Shown here in pieces: positions 51,842 to 60,668 of a stretch of DNA of 64,000 bases (its first letter is position 1; every line of letters starts with the position of its first letter). The notes under the pieces were generated by a model. It worked only from the letters and a program-made list of their open reading frames with translations, ran no database searches and was not told the origin of the DNA. This DNA is from Gammaproteobacteria bacterium (GTDB lineage Bacteria; Pseudomonadota; Gammaproteobacteria; Pseudomonadales; Azotimanducaceae). Both the position numbers and the translations under genes were made by a program. The stretch lies in NCBI GenBank assembly GCA_026706385.1, contig JAPOYV010000094.1:1-64000 (forward strand), written 5' to 3'.

Positions 51842-52933
51842 ATGGCGGCACCGGCGATGATCACCACGCTCGACGACTTCGAGGCGGAGTACCGCAACGG
51901 CATCGGCTACGTCATGCCGGCACGGGGGAGCCGGGAAGCGAGCTTGGACAACATCCAACGCTTCGGGGACGGCGTCGGGGACTACAACCCGTTGTACCGG
52001 GACCCAACCTACGGAGCCCAGAGCCGTTACGGATCGGTCATCGCGCCGCCGATCTTCATCTACGGCGCGAGCCTAGGGATCGCGCTCGCCATCAACGGCA
52101 ACATCGACGGCCGGCGGCTCTCGTCGAGCTACTTCCCCATGAACTACGCGGGCGGCACGATCGAGTTCTTAAAGACCATCTGGCCGGGCGATCGCATCTC
52201 CGCCTCGGAGGAGATCATCGACATCCACCGCAAGCACAGCGACCGGATCGGCGACTTCGTCCTCTGCGAAGCGGGCATCAAGTACCACAACCAGCGCAAG
52301 GAACTGGTCGCCACCAAGACCACACTCATGGCGCGCTACCAGAACCTCGGCGGCGGCCGGACCATTCAGTACGACCGCGAGAAGAAGACCCAGGTCATCG
52401 AGGAGTCGCCGGACCCGCTGGTCTACGAGCGCGAACGCTGCGGCGCCGACACGCGCTACTTCGAGGACGTCAACGTCGGCGACGAAATGCCACCCTTGCA
52501 CAAGGGCACCTACACCGTCACCGAGTTGTTCCTGTTCACGCACGGCGTGGTCGGGACCCGTCGTAGCCCACGCGCCGCCCTCGAAGCCGAGGAGTCCAAG
52601 GACTTGGGCGGAGGCGGTCGTTACGACGCCGAGCATGCGCGCAACCGCCGCAACATGCCGGGGCAGTTCGACTGGGGGCCGCAGAGGGTCTGCTGGGTCG
52701 CCCAGATGGCGACCGACTGGATGGGCGACGACGGGCGGCTCCTGAAGATGGAAACGCGCGTCCGCCATCCCAACGTGGTCGGCGACACCAACACGCTGTT
52801 TGGCAAGGTGACCGCCAAGACCGCAGTTGGCGACGAACATCTGGTCGAACTCGATGTCTACAACGAGAACCAGGCGGGGCTTGCCACCGTGGAAGCGCGC
52901 GTCACGGTCGCCCTGTCGTCGCGGGCCGCCTGA
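51842..52933 (+). CDS. MaoC-like double hotdog dehydratase
   Basis: A 363-residue protein with two hotdog domains of the MaoC/FAS1-like dehydratase group, which hydrate or dehydrate acyl-CoA thioesters. The first domain contains FGDGVGDYNPLYRDPTY, where D and the later H/N positions mark the hydratase site, and IAPPIFIYGASLG. The second, YFEDVNVGDEMPPLHKGTYT, is followed by FLFTHGVVG, in which the usual catalytic aspartate is replaced. This suggests one active and one structural half. ATG 51842 follows gaggac weakly. It is divergent from the IorA gene and stands alone. Confidence 0.82.
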   Translation: MAAPAMITTLDDFEAEYRNGIGYVMPARGSREASLDNIQRFGDGVGDYNPLYRDPTYGAQSRYGSVIAPPIFIYGASLGIALAINGNIDGRRLSSSYFPMNYAGGTIEFLKTIWPGDRISASEEIIDIHRKHSDRIGDFVLCEAGIKYHNQRKELVATKTTLMARYQNLGGGRTIQYDREKKTQVIEESPDPLVYERERCGADTRYFEDVNVGDEMPPLHKGTYTVTELFLFTHGVVGTRRSPRAALEAEESKDLGGGGRYDAEHARNRRNMPGQFDWGPQRVCWVAQMATDWMGDDGRLLKMETRVRHPNVVGDTNTLFGKVTAKTAVGDEHLVELDVYNENQAGLATVEARVTVALSSRAA

Positions 52934-52946
52934 CCGCATCGAGCCG

Positions 52947-53237
52947 TTGCAGCAGGTCAAGCCGTTGCCGCGCCCTCTGTCGTTGAAGGTCGCCTTCGCG
53001 GCGTGCGTACTGCTGGTCGTTGCCCATGCGGCGGCGAGCGGCCATGCCCATGAAGGCGACCACGCCGACGAGGTGTGCCTGGTTTGCGTGGCGAGCGCCG
53101 AACTCGCCCCGGACACATCGGTTCCAGTGCATGCCTCCGGACTCGCGACTGCGGGGGGCGAGTCCGATGGACAGGCCGCTGCGTCCTTCCCCGTGCACCT
53201 TGGCGACTATTGGGCGAGAGCACCTCCATCCTCTTGA
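52947..53237 (+). CDS. Small exported His/Cys-containing protein upstream of a ZnuD-like receptor
   Basis: About 96 residues: a hydrophobic leader (LKVAFAACVLLVVAHAAAS) followed by a short His/Asp/Glu stretch and a cysteine pair, HAHEGDHADEVCLVC, which could bind a transition metal. The start is uncertain (TTG 52947, TTG 52965 or others; no clear ribosome site). The short Pro/Ala tail has no motif. It is 56 bases before the TonB receptor with His-rich loops, so a metal-handling role is plausible by context. DUF2946-type proteins look similar, but this was not checked. Confidence 0.55.
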   Translation: MQQVKPLPRPLSLKVAFAACVLLVVAHAAASGHAHEGDHADEVCLVCVASAELAPDTSVPVHASGLATAGGESDGQAAASFPVHLGDYWARAPPSS

Positions 53238-53293
53238 GTCACGACGCAACGCGCCCTCAAGGGCGCCCAGGTTTGTTGTTTTCTTAAGGAGAG

Positions 53294-55507
53294 ATGTCCT
53301 TGCGCAACTTGATCCAACTTGCCCCTTTCGTCGTACTCGCGATCCTTCTCGCACCGACCGTAGCGGCCGACGAGGACGCGTCCACGGAGTCAGCCCCCGC
53401 TGACGATCCGTCTATCGAAATCCTGGAAGTCCAGGCCCACCCGTTGTCCGGCGAAGGGCTGTCCCAAGCCGCAATCGCCTTGGACGGCGCAGACCTTGAG
53501 CGTGAAGTCGCAGGGAACATCGGCGAGACGGTGGCCCGTCAGCCGGGCGTCCACTCCGCGGCTTTCGGCGAGGCCGTCGGCCGACCCGTGATCCATGGCA
53601 TGAGCGGCGCGCGCGTGCGCATCATGGAGGACCGCATCGACACCATGGATGCATCGGTCACCAGTGCCGACCACGCGACAACGGTAGATCCGTTCATCGC
53701 CGATCGGGTGGAGGTCCTCAAGGGTTCCAGTACGCTGCTCTACGGACCCGGCGCCATCGGCGGCGTCGTGGACGTGCACACCGGCCGAGTACCGCATGAG
53801 TCGCGAGAGAGCATCACCGGGAAACTCGAAGTGCGCGGCGCCGACAACGGCGGCCGGCGCAACGCCACGTTCCGCCTCGACGGCGGTGGCGAGTCGGTGG
53901 CCTGGCACCTGGACGGCTTCACGCGGTCCGCCGACGAATACGACATACCCGGATTCGCGGAGTCGGCGCGGTTCCACGCCGCCGAGGAGCATGAGGAGGA
54001 ACACGACCACGAAGGCGAAGGCCACGACGAGGACGAAGAGGAGCACCACGACGAGGAAGAAGAACACCACGACGAGGAGGAGGAGGCCTACGGCACGCTG
54101 CCCGGCAGCCAGGTCGATGGTCGGGGCGGTGCATTCGGCATCTCCGTGGTCGGCGACTGGGGCTTTGCCGGGGTCGCGGTGAGTACCTTGCGCTACGACT
54201 ACGGCCTGCCCGGTGGCCACGGCCATCACGGCGAAGAGGAACACCACGACGAGGAAGAACACCACGATGAAGAGGGCCACGACGAGGAGGCCCACGAAGA
54301 GGAGGAGGAGGAGGAGCACGATCACGGACATGCCGACGAGGAAGGCAACGTCACCTTGGAACTCGAGCAGACCCGGGTGGACTTCGAAGCCGGCATCGCC
54401 GAGCCGTTCGCCGGCTTCTCCAGCCTGAACATCCGTATCGGCATGAACGACTACGAGCACGCCGAGATCGAGCCGGGCGGCGAGATCGGTACGCTTTTCG
54501 AGAACAACGCCTACGAGGCCCGGATCGAACTCGCGAATCAGGATCACGTCGGCCTCGATGGCGCGGTCGGCGTGCAGTTCGGCAATCGCGAGTTCTCCGC
54601 CGTCGGCCATGAGGCCTTCGTGCCACCGGTGGACACGGGATCTCTCGGCGTCTTCTGGGTCGCAGAGCGCTCGTTGGAGGGATTCGACCTGGAAACGGGC
54701 GTTCGTCTCGACCGGGTGAGTCATGATCCAACGGCATCGCCGAGCACGGATTTCACGACCTTTTCGGCATCGCTAGGATTCGTGATTCCCCGCGACGACA
54801 CCGTCATCGGGTTGCACGCCGACTTTTCGTCGAGAGCCCCGATCGCCGAGGAGCTGTATTCCAACGGTCCGCACCCAGCCACCCAGAGTTTCGAGATCGG
54901 CGATCCCGGGCTCGATGCCGAGACGGCCCTCAATGCCGCCGCCACGGTGAACTTTGCGACCGGTCGCGTGGAATGGACGGCTACAGCCTACGCCACGACC
55001 TTCCGCGACCACATCTACCAGTTCGTGACGGGCGAGGTGGAGGACGGTTTCCTGGTGGCCCAGTACGGACAGGCGGATGCCACGTACCGCGGCTTGGACG
55101 TCTCCGCGGGTCTACGCCTTGCGACGTTCGATGGCGGCGACCTGTCCGGGCGCTTCCTGTTCGACACGGTCGCGGCGGAACTCGACATCGCGGGCAATGA
55201 CCGCCTGCCGCGCCTACCGGCATCCCGTGCCGGCATTGGTCTCGACCTCGAGCGCGGTCGCCTGTCGGCGTCGGTGGACTTCCTGCGCGTCTTCGAACAG
55301 GACGATCCTGCCGCCATGGAACTCGGGACCGATGCCTATGACGACGTGAGGGTCTTCCTGGCCCTCGACCTCGGCGAGAATGCGCGGCTCTTCTTCCAGG
55401 GGCGCAACCTGACCGACGACGAGCAGCGTCAGCACACGTCCTACATCAAGGAGTTCGCGCCGCAGCCCGGACGGACCCTGGAGGCGGGCTTCCGGTTGGC
55501 TTTCTGA
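53294..55507 (+). CDS. ZnuD-like TonB-dependent receptor with His/Asp/Glu-rich loops
   Basis: Outer-membrane TonB-dependent receptor of 737 residues. A signal peptide (VVLAILLAPTVAA) is followed by the plug (IEILEVQAHPLSGEG, VARQPGVHSAAFGEAVGRPV, VLKGSSTLLYGPGAIGGVVDV) and a barrel ending in the aromatic F. Two extracellular-loop segments are highly rich in His, Asp and Glu (about residues 231-265 and 309-350). Such loops are known in zinc receptor ZnuD of Neisseria. Metal uptake is therefore likely, and zinc the best guess. AAGGAG is only 2 bases from ATG 53294; TTG 53300 has better spacing and may be used instead. Confidence 0.87.
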   Translation: MSLRNLIQLAPFVVLAILLAPTVAADEDASTESAPADDPSIEILEVQAHPLSGEGLSQAAIALDGADLEREVAGNIGETVARQPGVHSAAFGEAVGRPVIHGMSGARVRIMEDRIDTMDASVTSADHATTVDPFIADRVEVLKGSSTLLYGPGAIGGVVDVHTGRVPHESRESITGKLEVRGADNGGRRNATFRLDGGGESVAWHLDGFTRSADEYDIPGFAESARFHAAEEHEEEHDHEGEGHDEDEEEHHDEEEEHHDEEEEAYGTLPGSQVDGRGGAFGISVVGDWGFAGVAVSTLRYDYGLPGGHGHHGEEEHHDEEEHHDEEGHDEEAHEEEEEEEHDHGHADEEGNVTLELEQTRVDFEAGIAEPFAGFSSLNIRIGMNDYEHAEIEPGGEIGTLFENNAYEARIELANQDHVGLDGAVGVQFGNREFSAVGHEAFVPPVDTGSLGVFWVAERSLEGFDLETGVRLDRVSHDPTASPSTDFTTFSASLGFVIPRDDTVIGLHADFSSRAPIAEELYSNGPHPATQSFEIGDPGLDAETALNAAATVNFATGRVEWTATAYATTFRDHIYQFVTGEVEDGFLVAQYGQADATYRGLDVSAGLRLATFDGGDLSGRFLFDTVAAELDIAGNDRLPRLPASRAGIGLDLERGRLSASVDFLRVFEQDDPAAMELGTDAYDDVRVFLALDLGENARLFFQGRNLTDDEQRQHTSYIKEFAPQPGRTLEAGFRLAF
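53983..54345 (+). repeat. Low-complexity His/Glu/Asp codon tracts in the receptor gene
   Basis: Two tracts, 53983-54087 and 54217-54345, consist of repeated CAC/CAT, GAC, GAG and GAA codons. The unit CACCACGACGAGGAAGAA and close variants occur several times and encode HHDEEE. Tracts like these are prone to slippage and length variation. On the opposite strand they read as a run of Val and Leu, which creates a false hydrophobic open frame. Confidence 0.75.
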
Positions 55508-55522
55508 GCGCGCATTGGCGAA

Positions 55523-55556
55523 CATCGTCGGGATCCCACCGAGGGTCCCGACGATG
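55523..55556. promoter_or_regulatory. 11-bp inverted repeat covering the ankyrin gene start
   Basis: CATCGTCGGGA (55523-55533) and TCCCGACGATG (55546-55556) pair perfectly around a 12-base loop. The ATG start of the ankyrin gene (55554-55556) is in the right arm and its GAGGG ribosome site (55541-55545) in the loop. The structure lies 16 bases after the receptor's stop and could end the receptor's transcript or restrict translation of the next gene. Confidence 0.55.
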
Positions 55557-57746
55557 CCAGCCTCCGCTTCACTGGAACAACTCGAAGCGCAAGCCGAGGC
55601 GCTTGCTGAAGACCTCAAGACCGGAGTTTTGCGCGCGCGCTTGCGCGCCCGACGTGCCTTGCCCGATGCCGGCCATGAGTCGGCCAGCATCACGCCAGAA
55701 GAGGCTCGGCACGTGGTGGCCCGGGAAGCGGGTTTCGCGGATTGGTCCGCCGTACAACGTGCCCTCAATGCCGAGGCTTTGAGTGGCGCGGAGGCGGAAG
55801 GCGCGCTGATCGATGCCGCGCTCGCCGACGCCGACGGGCGCGTCCAGGCCTTGCTTAGCCGCTCGCCGGACCTCGCCGCCACCTCGGTGTCGTGCGCCTT
55901 GGTCCTTGGCGTGTCGGACGCGGTCGACAGACTGGACCGGCACACGGTGAACACCGTCGTCGGGCCGCGCGGCTGGCCGCCGTTGCTCTACCTCTGCCAC
56001 TCGCGCTACGGCCACCGCGACCCTGAACGCCGGGCCGCTTGCGTCAAGCTGCTCCGGGCGTTGCTCGACCACGGCGCGGATCCGAACGCGGGAATCCGTG
56101 AGACCGCGTCGCTACGCGGCTTCCGCACGGCCTTGGGTGCGGCCATCGGCTGGGCTCGAAACCCCGCCTTCGTAGACGCGCTACTCGAAGCCGGCGCGGA
56201 CATCGCCGACGGCCCGACGCTCTACGAAGGCTCGGCCATGTGGGAGGCCGTGCGGCACAAGGACGTCGCAAGCCTGGAGGCCCTCCTGGCGCACGATCCG
56301 CCGCAGTGGCACGTCTGTCATGCCCTGCCCCATGCGCTTCAATACGACGATGCGGCCTTGACCCGCCTGCTGCTGGAACGGGGCGGCGACCCGAACTGGA
56401 CCATGGGCCGTTGGGGATTCGACGGCAACTGCCTGCACGAAGCCGTGGTCCTTGGCAATTCGCCAGCCGTACTGGCCGCATTGCTTGAACACGGCGCCGA
56501 GCCGGATTCGACCGACCGCGACGGACGCACGCCGCTGGCCTTGGCGACCTGCCTGAACCGGGATGCACTGGCGGGGTTGCTCCGCGACCACGGTGCCCGC
56601 GACGACGCGGTCCGCGACGTTGACCGCTGGGTTGGCGCCTGCTTCGCCGGCGACGTCGGCGCAGCCGGTCGGCTGGCGGACGCTGACCGGCCGTTCTTGC
56701 CCGCGGACCATCTTTGGCTGTGCCGCGCCATTCGCATAGGCAATGACGCCGCTGCGCGACTGCTGCTCGCAGGCGGCATCGATCCCAACGCCATGGACGA
56801 CGACGGCGAGCGTCCACTGCACCTTGCCGCGCGTGGCGACAATGGCGCTGTCACCGACATCCTCATCGCCGAGGGAGCAGACCTCGGGCAAGAAAATTTC
56901 GCCGGGCAAACGCCACTCGATGTCGCCTTGGCGCACAGCGATCGCTCGACGGAGATCCTGGTAGGCGCGCAGGCGCCGTCGAGTCCATTGCCCGACGTCG
57001 ACTACGAGGCACGGTTCGAAGCCGCGGCCGACGCCGTGATTCACGGCGACCTGGCGACCCTCAAGAGCTTGTTCGCCGCGCACCCGGAGCTAGCTTCAGC
57101 CCGTTCGGGGAGGCCGCATAGATGCACGTTGCTGCACTACCTCGGTGCCAACGGGTTCGAGGTCGAGCGCCAGCAGACGCCGCCCAACGCCGTTGCCGTG
57201 ATCGACTTCCTGATCGATGCGGGAAGCGACCCGAACGCGGTTTGTTACACCTACCGCGGCGGGCCGGCGCAAACGACGCTTGGCCTCTTGACCAGCAGCA
57301 GCCATCCCAAGGCCGCCGGGTTGACCTTGGCCATGGTCAGCGCCCTCGCGCGTGACGGCGCTGAACTCGACGCCGCCTACCGCCTGCTCGCAGCGATCCA
57401 CCGAGACGGCTCGCTCCCTGACGAGTTCGATCCGGCGGCCGAGTCTTCAGGCTATGCCGCGATCGAGGCGGCGACTCTCGCCGAGCGCGACATCCTCATG
57501 CGTCTTCTCGATGCCGGCGTCGACGTCAACGCAGAGCGTCCGGACGCGACTACGGCCCTGCACCACGCGGCGATCGACGGCAATGCCGCGCTGGTGGACG
57601 AACTGCTTTCGCGAGGCGCCGACCTCGGGCGCCGCGACAAGGTCTTCGACGGCACGGCTGCGGGATGGGCTCACGCGGGCGGACATGCCGCACTCGGCGA
57701 ACATCTTGCGGCGCGCTTGAGGGCCATGGATAGCGACCAACCGTAG
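55554..57746 (+). CDS. Ankyrin-repeat protein
   Basis: A 730-residue protein made largely of ankyrin repeats: ALLDHGADPNAGI, LLERGGDPNWTM, LLEHGAEPDSTDRDGRTPLALA, LLAGGIDPNAMDDDGERPLHLAARGDNGAVTD, then a second group from about 560 (DFLIDAGSDPNAV, LLDAGVDVNAERPDATTALHHAA, ELLSRGADLGRRD). The first 90 residues are a helical segment including PEEARHVVAREAGFADWSAV. There is no signal peptide or membrane helix, so it is cytoplasmic, probably a protein-interaction scaffold. ATG 55554 with GAGGG 8 bases upstream is preferred to TTG 55515. Its start lies inside a strong inverted repeat. Confidence 0.83.
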   Translation: MPASASLEQLEAQAEALAEDLKTGVLRARLRARRALPDAGHESASITPEEARHVVAREAGFADWSAVQRALNAEALSGAEAEGALIDAALADADGRVQALLSRSPDLAATSVSCALVLGVSDAVDRLDRHTVNTVVGPRGWPPLLYLCHSRYGHRDPERRAACVKLLRALLDHGADPNAGIRETASLRGFRTALGAAIGWARNPAFVDALLEAGADIADGPTLYEGSAMWEAVRHKDVASLEALLAHDPPQWHVCHALPHALQYDDAALTRLLLERGGDPNWTMGRWGFDGNCLHEAVVLGNSPAVLAALLEHGAEPDSTDRDGRTPLALATCLNRDALAGLLRDHGARDDAVRDVDRWVGACFAGDVGAAGRLADADRPFLPADHLWLCRAIRIGNDAAARLLLAGGIDPNAMDDDGERPLHLAARGDNGAVTDILIAEGADLGQENFAGQTPLDVALAHSDRSTEILVGAQAPSSPLPDVDYEARFEAAADAVIHGDLATLKSLFAAHPELASARSGRPHRCTLLHYLGANGFEVERQQTPPNAVAVIDFLIDAGSDPNAVCYTYRGGPAQTTLGLLTSSSHPKAAGLTLAMVSALARDGAELDAAYRLLAAIHRDGSLPDEFDPAAESSGYAAIEAATLAERDILMRLLDAGVDVNAERPDATTALHHAAIDGNAALVDELLSRGADLGRRDKVFDGTAAGWAHAGGHAALGEHLAARLRAMDSDQP

Positions 57747-57801
57747 CGGTCATCGACCGGGCCGCTGGTCCGTGCGAACGCCGCGTGCCTCGCGCCGATC
57801 T

Positions 57802-58638
57802 TCAGTGATGCGATTGCCCCGCGTGAACCGCATTCGACTCGACGAAATACAACGCGTAAGCGAGCGAGACGCCGGTCAGCAGCGCGAGTAGAAGCTTGCC
57901 TCGGTCGTGGCGATGGAAATGGACCTCGGGCAGCAGATCGCCGAGCGCAATGCACAGGAACGCGCCCACGGCGAAGGCTAGCGCATAGCCGAGCCCCGGG
58001 CCTTCCGCCACGTCCCCGAGCATGCCTGCGCCGAAGTAGCTCAACGCTGCAGCCACGGGGCAGATCAGGGCATAGCCTAAGTTGGCAGCCAGCCGGGCGC
58101 GGCGTCTGTTGCCGTTGTGCTTCATCATCCCCGTGATCGAAAACGCGTCCAGCGGCTTGTGCAGCAGGATAGCGAGGCACACGCCGAGTCCGGGCAGCAT
58201 GCCCTCTTCCATGAAGCCGATGCGCACGCTCGCCCCCAAGGCGATGCCCTCCGTCACAGCGTGGAGGCCCAGTCCCAATGCAATCCCAACCAGCCCGCCC
58301 GCCTTGGTGCGATCGCCCCGGTGATGAACACCGGCTTCCGCGCTGAAATCGTGCTGGTGGAACGGGAATGCCCGCAGCAGGACGATCATGGCGACCATGC
58401 CGAACACCACGCAAAGCACGGCGGTCTCCACCGCTTCGGGCCCCGGAATCCGCTCGATGCTGTGGGGCAGGAGGTGGAACAGGGCAACACCTGCGAGGAA
58501 GCCAGCCACGAAGCTCATCACCACCTGCGTGCGCATGTGGGTCATCGCGCCGTATTCGGACAGCCGCCCGCCAATCACAGACGCCGCGAACACGGCGACG
58601 GAATAGCCGGCCAGTAGCAACGGCGGGGAGGCACTCAT
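57802..58638 (-). CDS. ZIP-family metal transporter
   Basis: Inner-membrane ZIP (ZupT-like) divalent metal transporter, 278 residues with about eight helices. The metal-site helices read GLGLHAVTEGIALGASV and LLHKPLDAFSITGM, which supply the expected His, Glu and second His ligands. A His-containing loop (HFHRHDRG) precedes the last helix, another loop reads FHQHDFSAEAGVHHRGD, and the C-terminus ends HAGQSHH, giving extra metal-binding character. Zinc is the likely substrate; iron or manganese are possible. It is convergent with the ankyrin gene and lies 2.3 kb from the ZnuD-like receptor, suggesting a zinc-uptake neighbourhood. Confidence 0.87.
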   Translation of the reverse strand: MSASPPLLLAGYSVAVFAASVIGGRLSEYGAMTHMRTQVVMSFVAGFLAGVALFHLLPHSIERIPGPEAVETAVLCVVFGMVAMIVLLRAFPFHQHDFSAEAGVHHRGDRTKAGGLVGIALGLGLHAVTEGIALGASVRIGFMEEGMLPGLGVCLAILLHKPLDAFSITGMMKHNGNRRRARLAANLGYALICPVAAALSYFGAGMLGDVAEGPGLGYALAFAVGAFLCIALGDLLPEVHFHRHDRGKLLLALLTGVSLAYALYFVESNAVHAGQSHH

Positions 58639-58775
58639 CGACGTTGCCGCCGGACTGGCGTTTCACCACCGCACCGTCCTCTCGCCCGAATGTGTCCATT
58701 GGGAGGCGGGGTGTGTCGTGGATGTCCGCGCACCTTCCTGCGCTGTTGTCGGGCGGCATCGGCATCGGCGGAAGT

Positions 58776-58849
58776 TGGAGGCTGGAGTCGGAATCGAACC
58801 GGCGTACACGGAGTTGCAGTCCGCTGCATAACCACTCTGCCATCCAGCC
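58776..58849 (-). tRNA. tRNA-Cys (anticodon GCA)
   Basis: A 74-nt tRNA on the minus strand: acceptor GGCTGGA/TCCAGCC, D-arm GGCAGAGTGGTTATGCAGC, anticodon stem GCGGA/TCCGT (with a G-U pair) and loop CTGCAAC (anticodon GCA), T-arm CGGTTCGATTCCG, and encoded TCCA. A TATATT sequence about 45 bases upstream is a possible -10 box. Confidence 0.95.
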
Positions 58850-59004
58850 GATGGGCCCGTCCGCAGCGCGGCAGGTGCCAAAAAGGCGGCGCAATATAGC
58901 ACATCGACCGCAGCCGGAATGCGGCTGCCGTCCGCCCGCTTGGCATTCTTGACCGGCAACGGCAATATCGAGTCGCTCGCTTCTGCCAGACGCCGAGGAC
59001 GCCG

Positions 59005-60054
59005 ATGTCCGCCTTCGCCACCGACTACAAGATCAACTGGTACCGCTGCCCGATCGACAAGGCGTTGCTCGCCGAGCTGATGCAGCGCAACGATTTGCGA
59101 GGCTGGTTCCAGACATTGGCCCACCTCGGCTTGTTCTTCGCAACCGGTGCGCTCGCCTACCTGGCTTACCTCAATATCGATGCCGGCAACTGGCCGTGGT
59201 CGGTCCCGCTGCTCCTCGTAGCGCTCTTCGCCCACGGCACGATCGGGCCGTTCATGGGCTTGATCGCCGTCCATGAACTTCAACACCGCACGGTCTTCAA
59301 GAACCGCGCGCTGAACGCGTTCTTCGAAAAGTTCTACGCATTCTTAAGCTGGTCGGACTACATCTGGTACCAGGAGAGCCACACGATCCACCACCAGGCC
59401 ACCTGCCATGCCGACTACGATGGCGAGGTGCCCCTGCCGATCCGCTTCAGCCTGCGCCGGTGGCGCGTCTGGCTCGGCCTCCTCGCCTGGGATCCGGCCA
59501 ATACGTGGCAACGGTTGAAGTTGGTGTGGCGCCACGCCAACGGGCGCATCGTTGGTGACTGGTACAACCACGTCCTTCCGGAAGCGGACATCGCGCTGCG
59601 CCGCCGGCATCGCAACTGGGCGCGAACGCTGTTGATCGGCCACGGACTGCTGGCGATCGCGTTCATCGTCACAGGTCACTGGTTTCTGATCGTCGTTTTC
59701 ACGATCGGCACGCAGTACTGCGGCTGGCTCGGGCTGCTCTGCGGGCGGCCGCAGCACTACGGACTGAATCCGGACATCCCGGACTTTCGGATGAACACGC
59801 GGACGTTCACGTGCTCCTGGCTGCCGGCGTTCTACTACTGGAACATGCAATACCACCTCGAGCACCACATGTTTCCGGCCGTGCCGTTCTACAACCTGCC
59901 GAAGCTGCGCAAGGCGATCGAGCACGATCTGCCACCCGCGACCCACGGCCTGGTGGCCACCTGGAAGGAGATGCTCGAACTGCGGCGGCGCGCCATTGCG
60001 GACCCGGCGTACCGCTACCTACCCCCTCTCCCGGGAGCGGCCCAGGCGACGTAG
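59005..60054 (+). CDS. Fatty acid desaturase
   Basis: Membrane diiron desaturase that introduces a double bond into acyl chains or a related lipid or terpenoid, 349 residues. The three histidine boxes are present: HELQH (90-94), HTIHH (126-130) and YHLEHH near 290. Four hydrophobic segments lie between the boxes (LGLFFATGALAYLAYL, LLLVALFAHGTIGPFMGL, LLIGHGLLAIAFIVTGHWFL and others). The group also includes beta-carotene ketolase-like and alkane hydroxylase-like proteins, so the exact substrate is open. ATG 59005 is the start. It is monocistronic and convergent with pgsA. Confidence 0.87.
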   Translation: MSAFATDYKINWYRCPIDKALLAELMQRNDLRGWFQTLAHLGLFFATGALAYLAYLNIDAGNWPWSVPLLLVALFAHGTIGPFMGLIAVHELQHRTVFKNRALNAFFEKFYAFLSWSDYIWYQESHTIHHQATCHADYDGEVPLPIRFSLRRWRVWLGLLAWDPANTWQRLKLVWRHANGRIVGDWYNHVLPEADIALRRRHRNWARTLLIGHGLLAIAFIVTGHWFLIVVFTIGTQYCGWLGLLCGRPQHYGLNPDIPDFRMNTRTFTCSWLPAFYYWNMQYHLEHHMFPAVPFYNLPKLRKAIEHDLPPATHGLVATWKEMLELRRRAIADPAYRYLPPLPGAAQAT

Positions 60055-60079
60055 CAGCCGATCCGGCCGGAAGGCGGTG

Positions 60080-60649
60080 TCATGCGCTTGTGCTGGCGTG
60101 GAACCCGTCCTTCAATGTAGGCCAGGCCGCACGTAGGTAGATGACCATCGACCAGATGGTGATGACGGCCGCGGCGTAGAGCAGAACCAGGCCCACGATC
60201 ACCCACGGCCTGCCCATTTCCGGCGCATTGGCGAAGAGGATCACGATCGCCACCATCTGCAGCGTCGTCTTCACGCGGGCGATCCACGACACCGTGACGA
60301 CTCCCCGCCGGTTCATCTCGGCCATCCACTCGCGCAATGCCGAGATCACGATCTCTCGGCCGATGATGACCAGCCCCGGGATCGTCATCCACAAGCTCGC
60401 ATGGCCGCCGATCAGGAGGACCAATGCCGTCACCACGATGAGCTTGTCGGCCACCGGGTCCAGAAACGCGCCGAACAGCGTCGTCTGGTCCAGGCGGCGC
60501 GCGAGGTAGCCGTCCAACCAGTCCGTGAACGCGGCTGCCGCGAACAGGAGCGCCGCGATCCAGTGGTAGTTCTCCGTGCTGAGGTATGCCAGCGCGAAGA
60601 CCGGTACCAGGCCGATCCGCGCAATCGTCAGCACGTTGGGGAGGTTCAT
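60080..60649 (-). CDS. pgsA: CDP-diacylglycerol-glycerol-3-phosphate 3-phosphatidyltransferase
   Basis: Committed enzyme of phosphatidylglycerol synthesis, an inner-membrane protein of 189 residues with about five helices. The CDP-alcohol phosphotransferase signature D-x2-DG-x2-AR-x8-G-x3-D-x3-D is complete (DWLDGYLAR then GAFLDPVADK). ATG 60649 gives the family start MNLPNVLTIARI; GTG 60676 overlaps the uvrC end and is less likely. The gene directly follows uvrC, an arrangement also found in Escherichia coli and relatives. Translation is probably coupled or near-coupled to uvrC. Confidence 0.92.
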   Translation of the reverse strand: MNLPNVLTIARIGLVPVFALAYLSTENYHWIAALLFAAAAFTDWLDGYLARRLDQTTLFGAFLDPVADKLIVVTALVLLIGGHASLWMTIPGLVIIGREIVISALREWMAEMNRRGVVTVSWIARVKTTLQMVAIVILFANAPEMGRPWVIVGLVLLYAAAVITIWSMVIYLRAAWPTLKDGFHASTSA

Positions 60650-60668
60650 CTTCTGCGCATCGAGGAGG

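Noticed and set aside
53983..54345. Possible CRISPR-like repeat array
   Set aside because: The repeats are codon tracts inside an open reading frame, with no spacer-repeat regularity and no cas genes nearby.
53390..54724. 444-codon minus-strand frame with long hydrophobic runs, resembling a membrane protein
   Set aside because: The hydrophobic runs are the complement of the His/Asp/Glu codon tracts of the receptor gene; there is no ribosome site and no family match.
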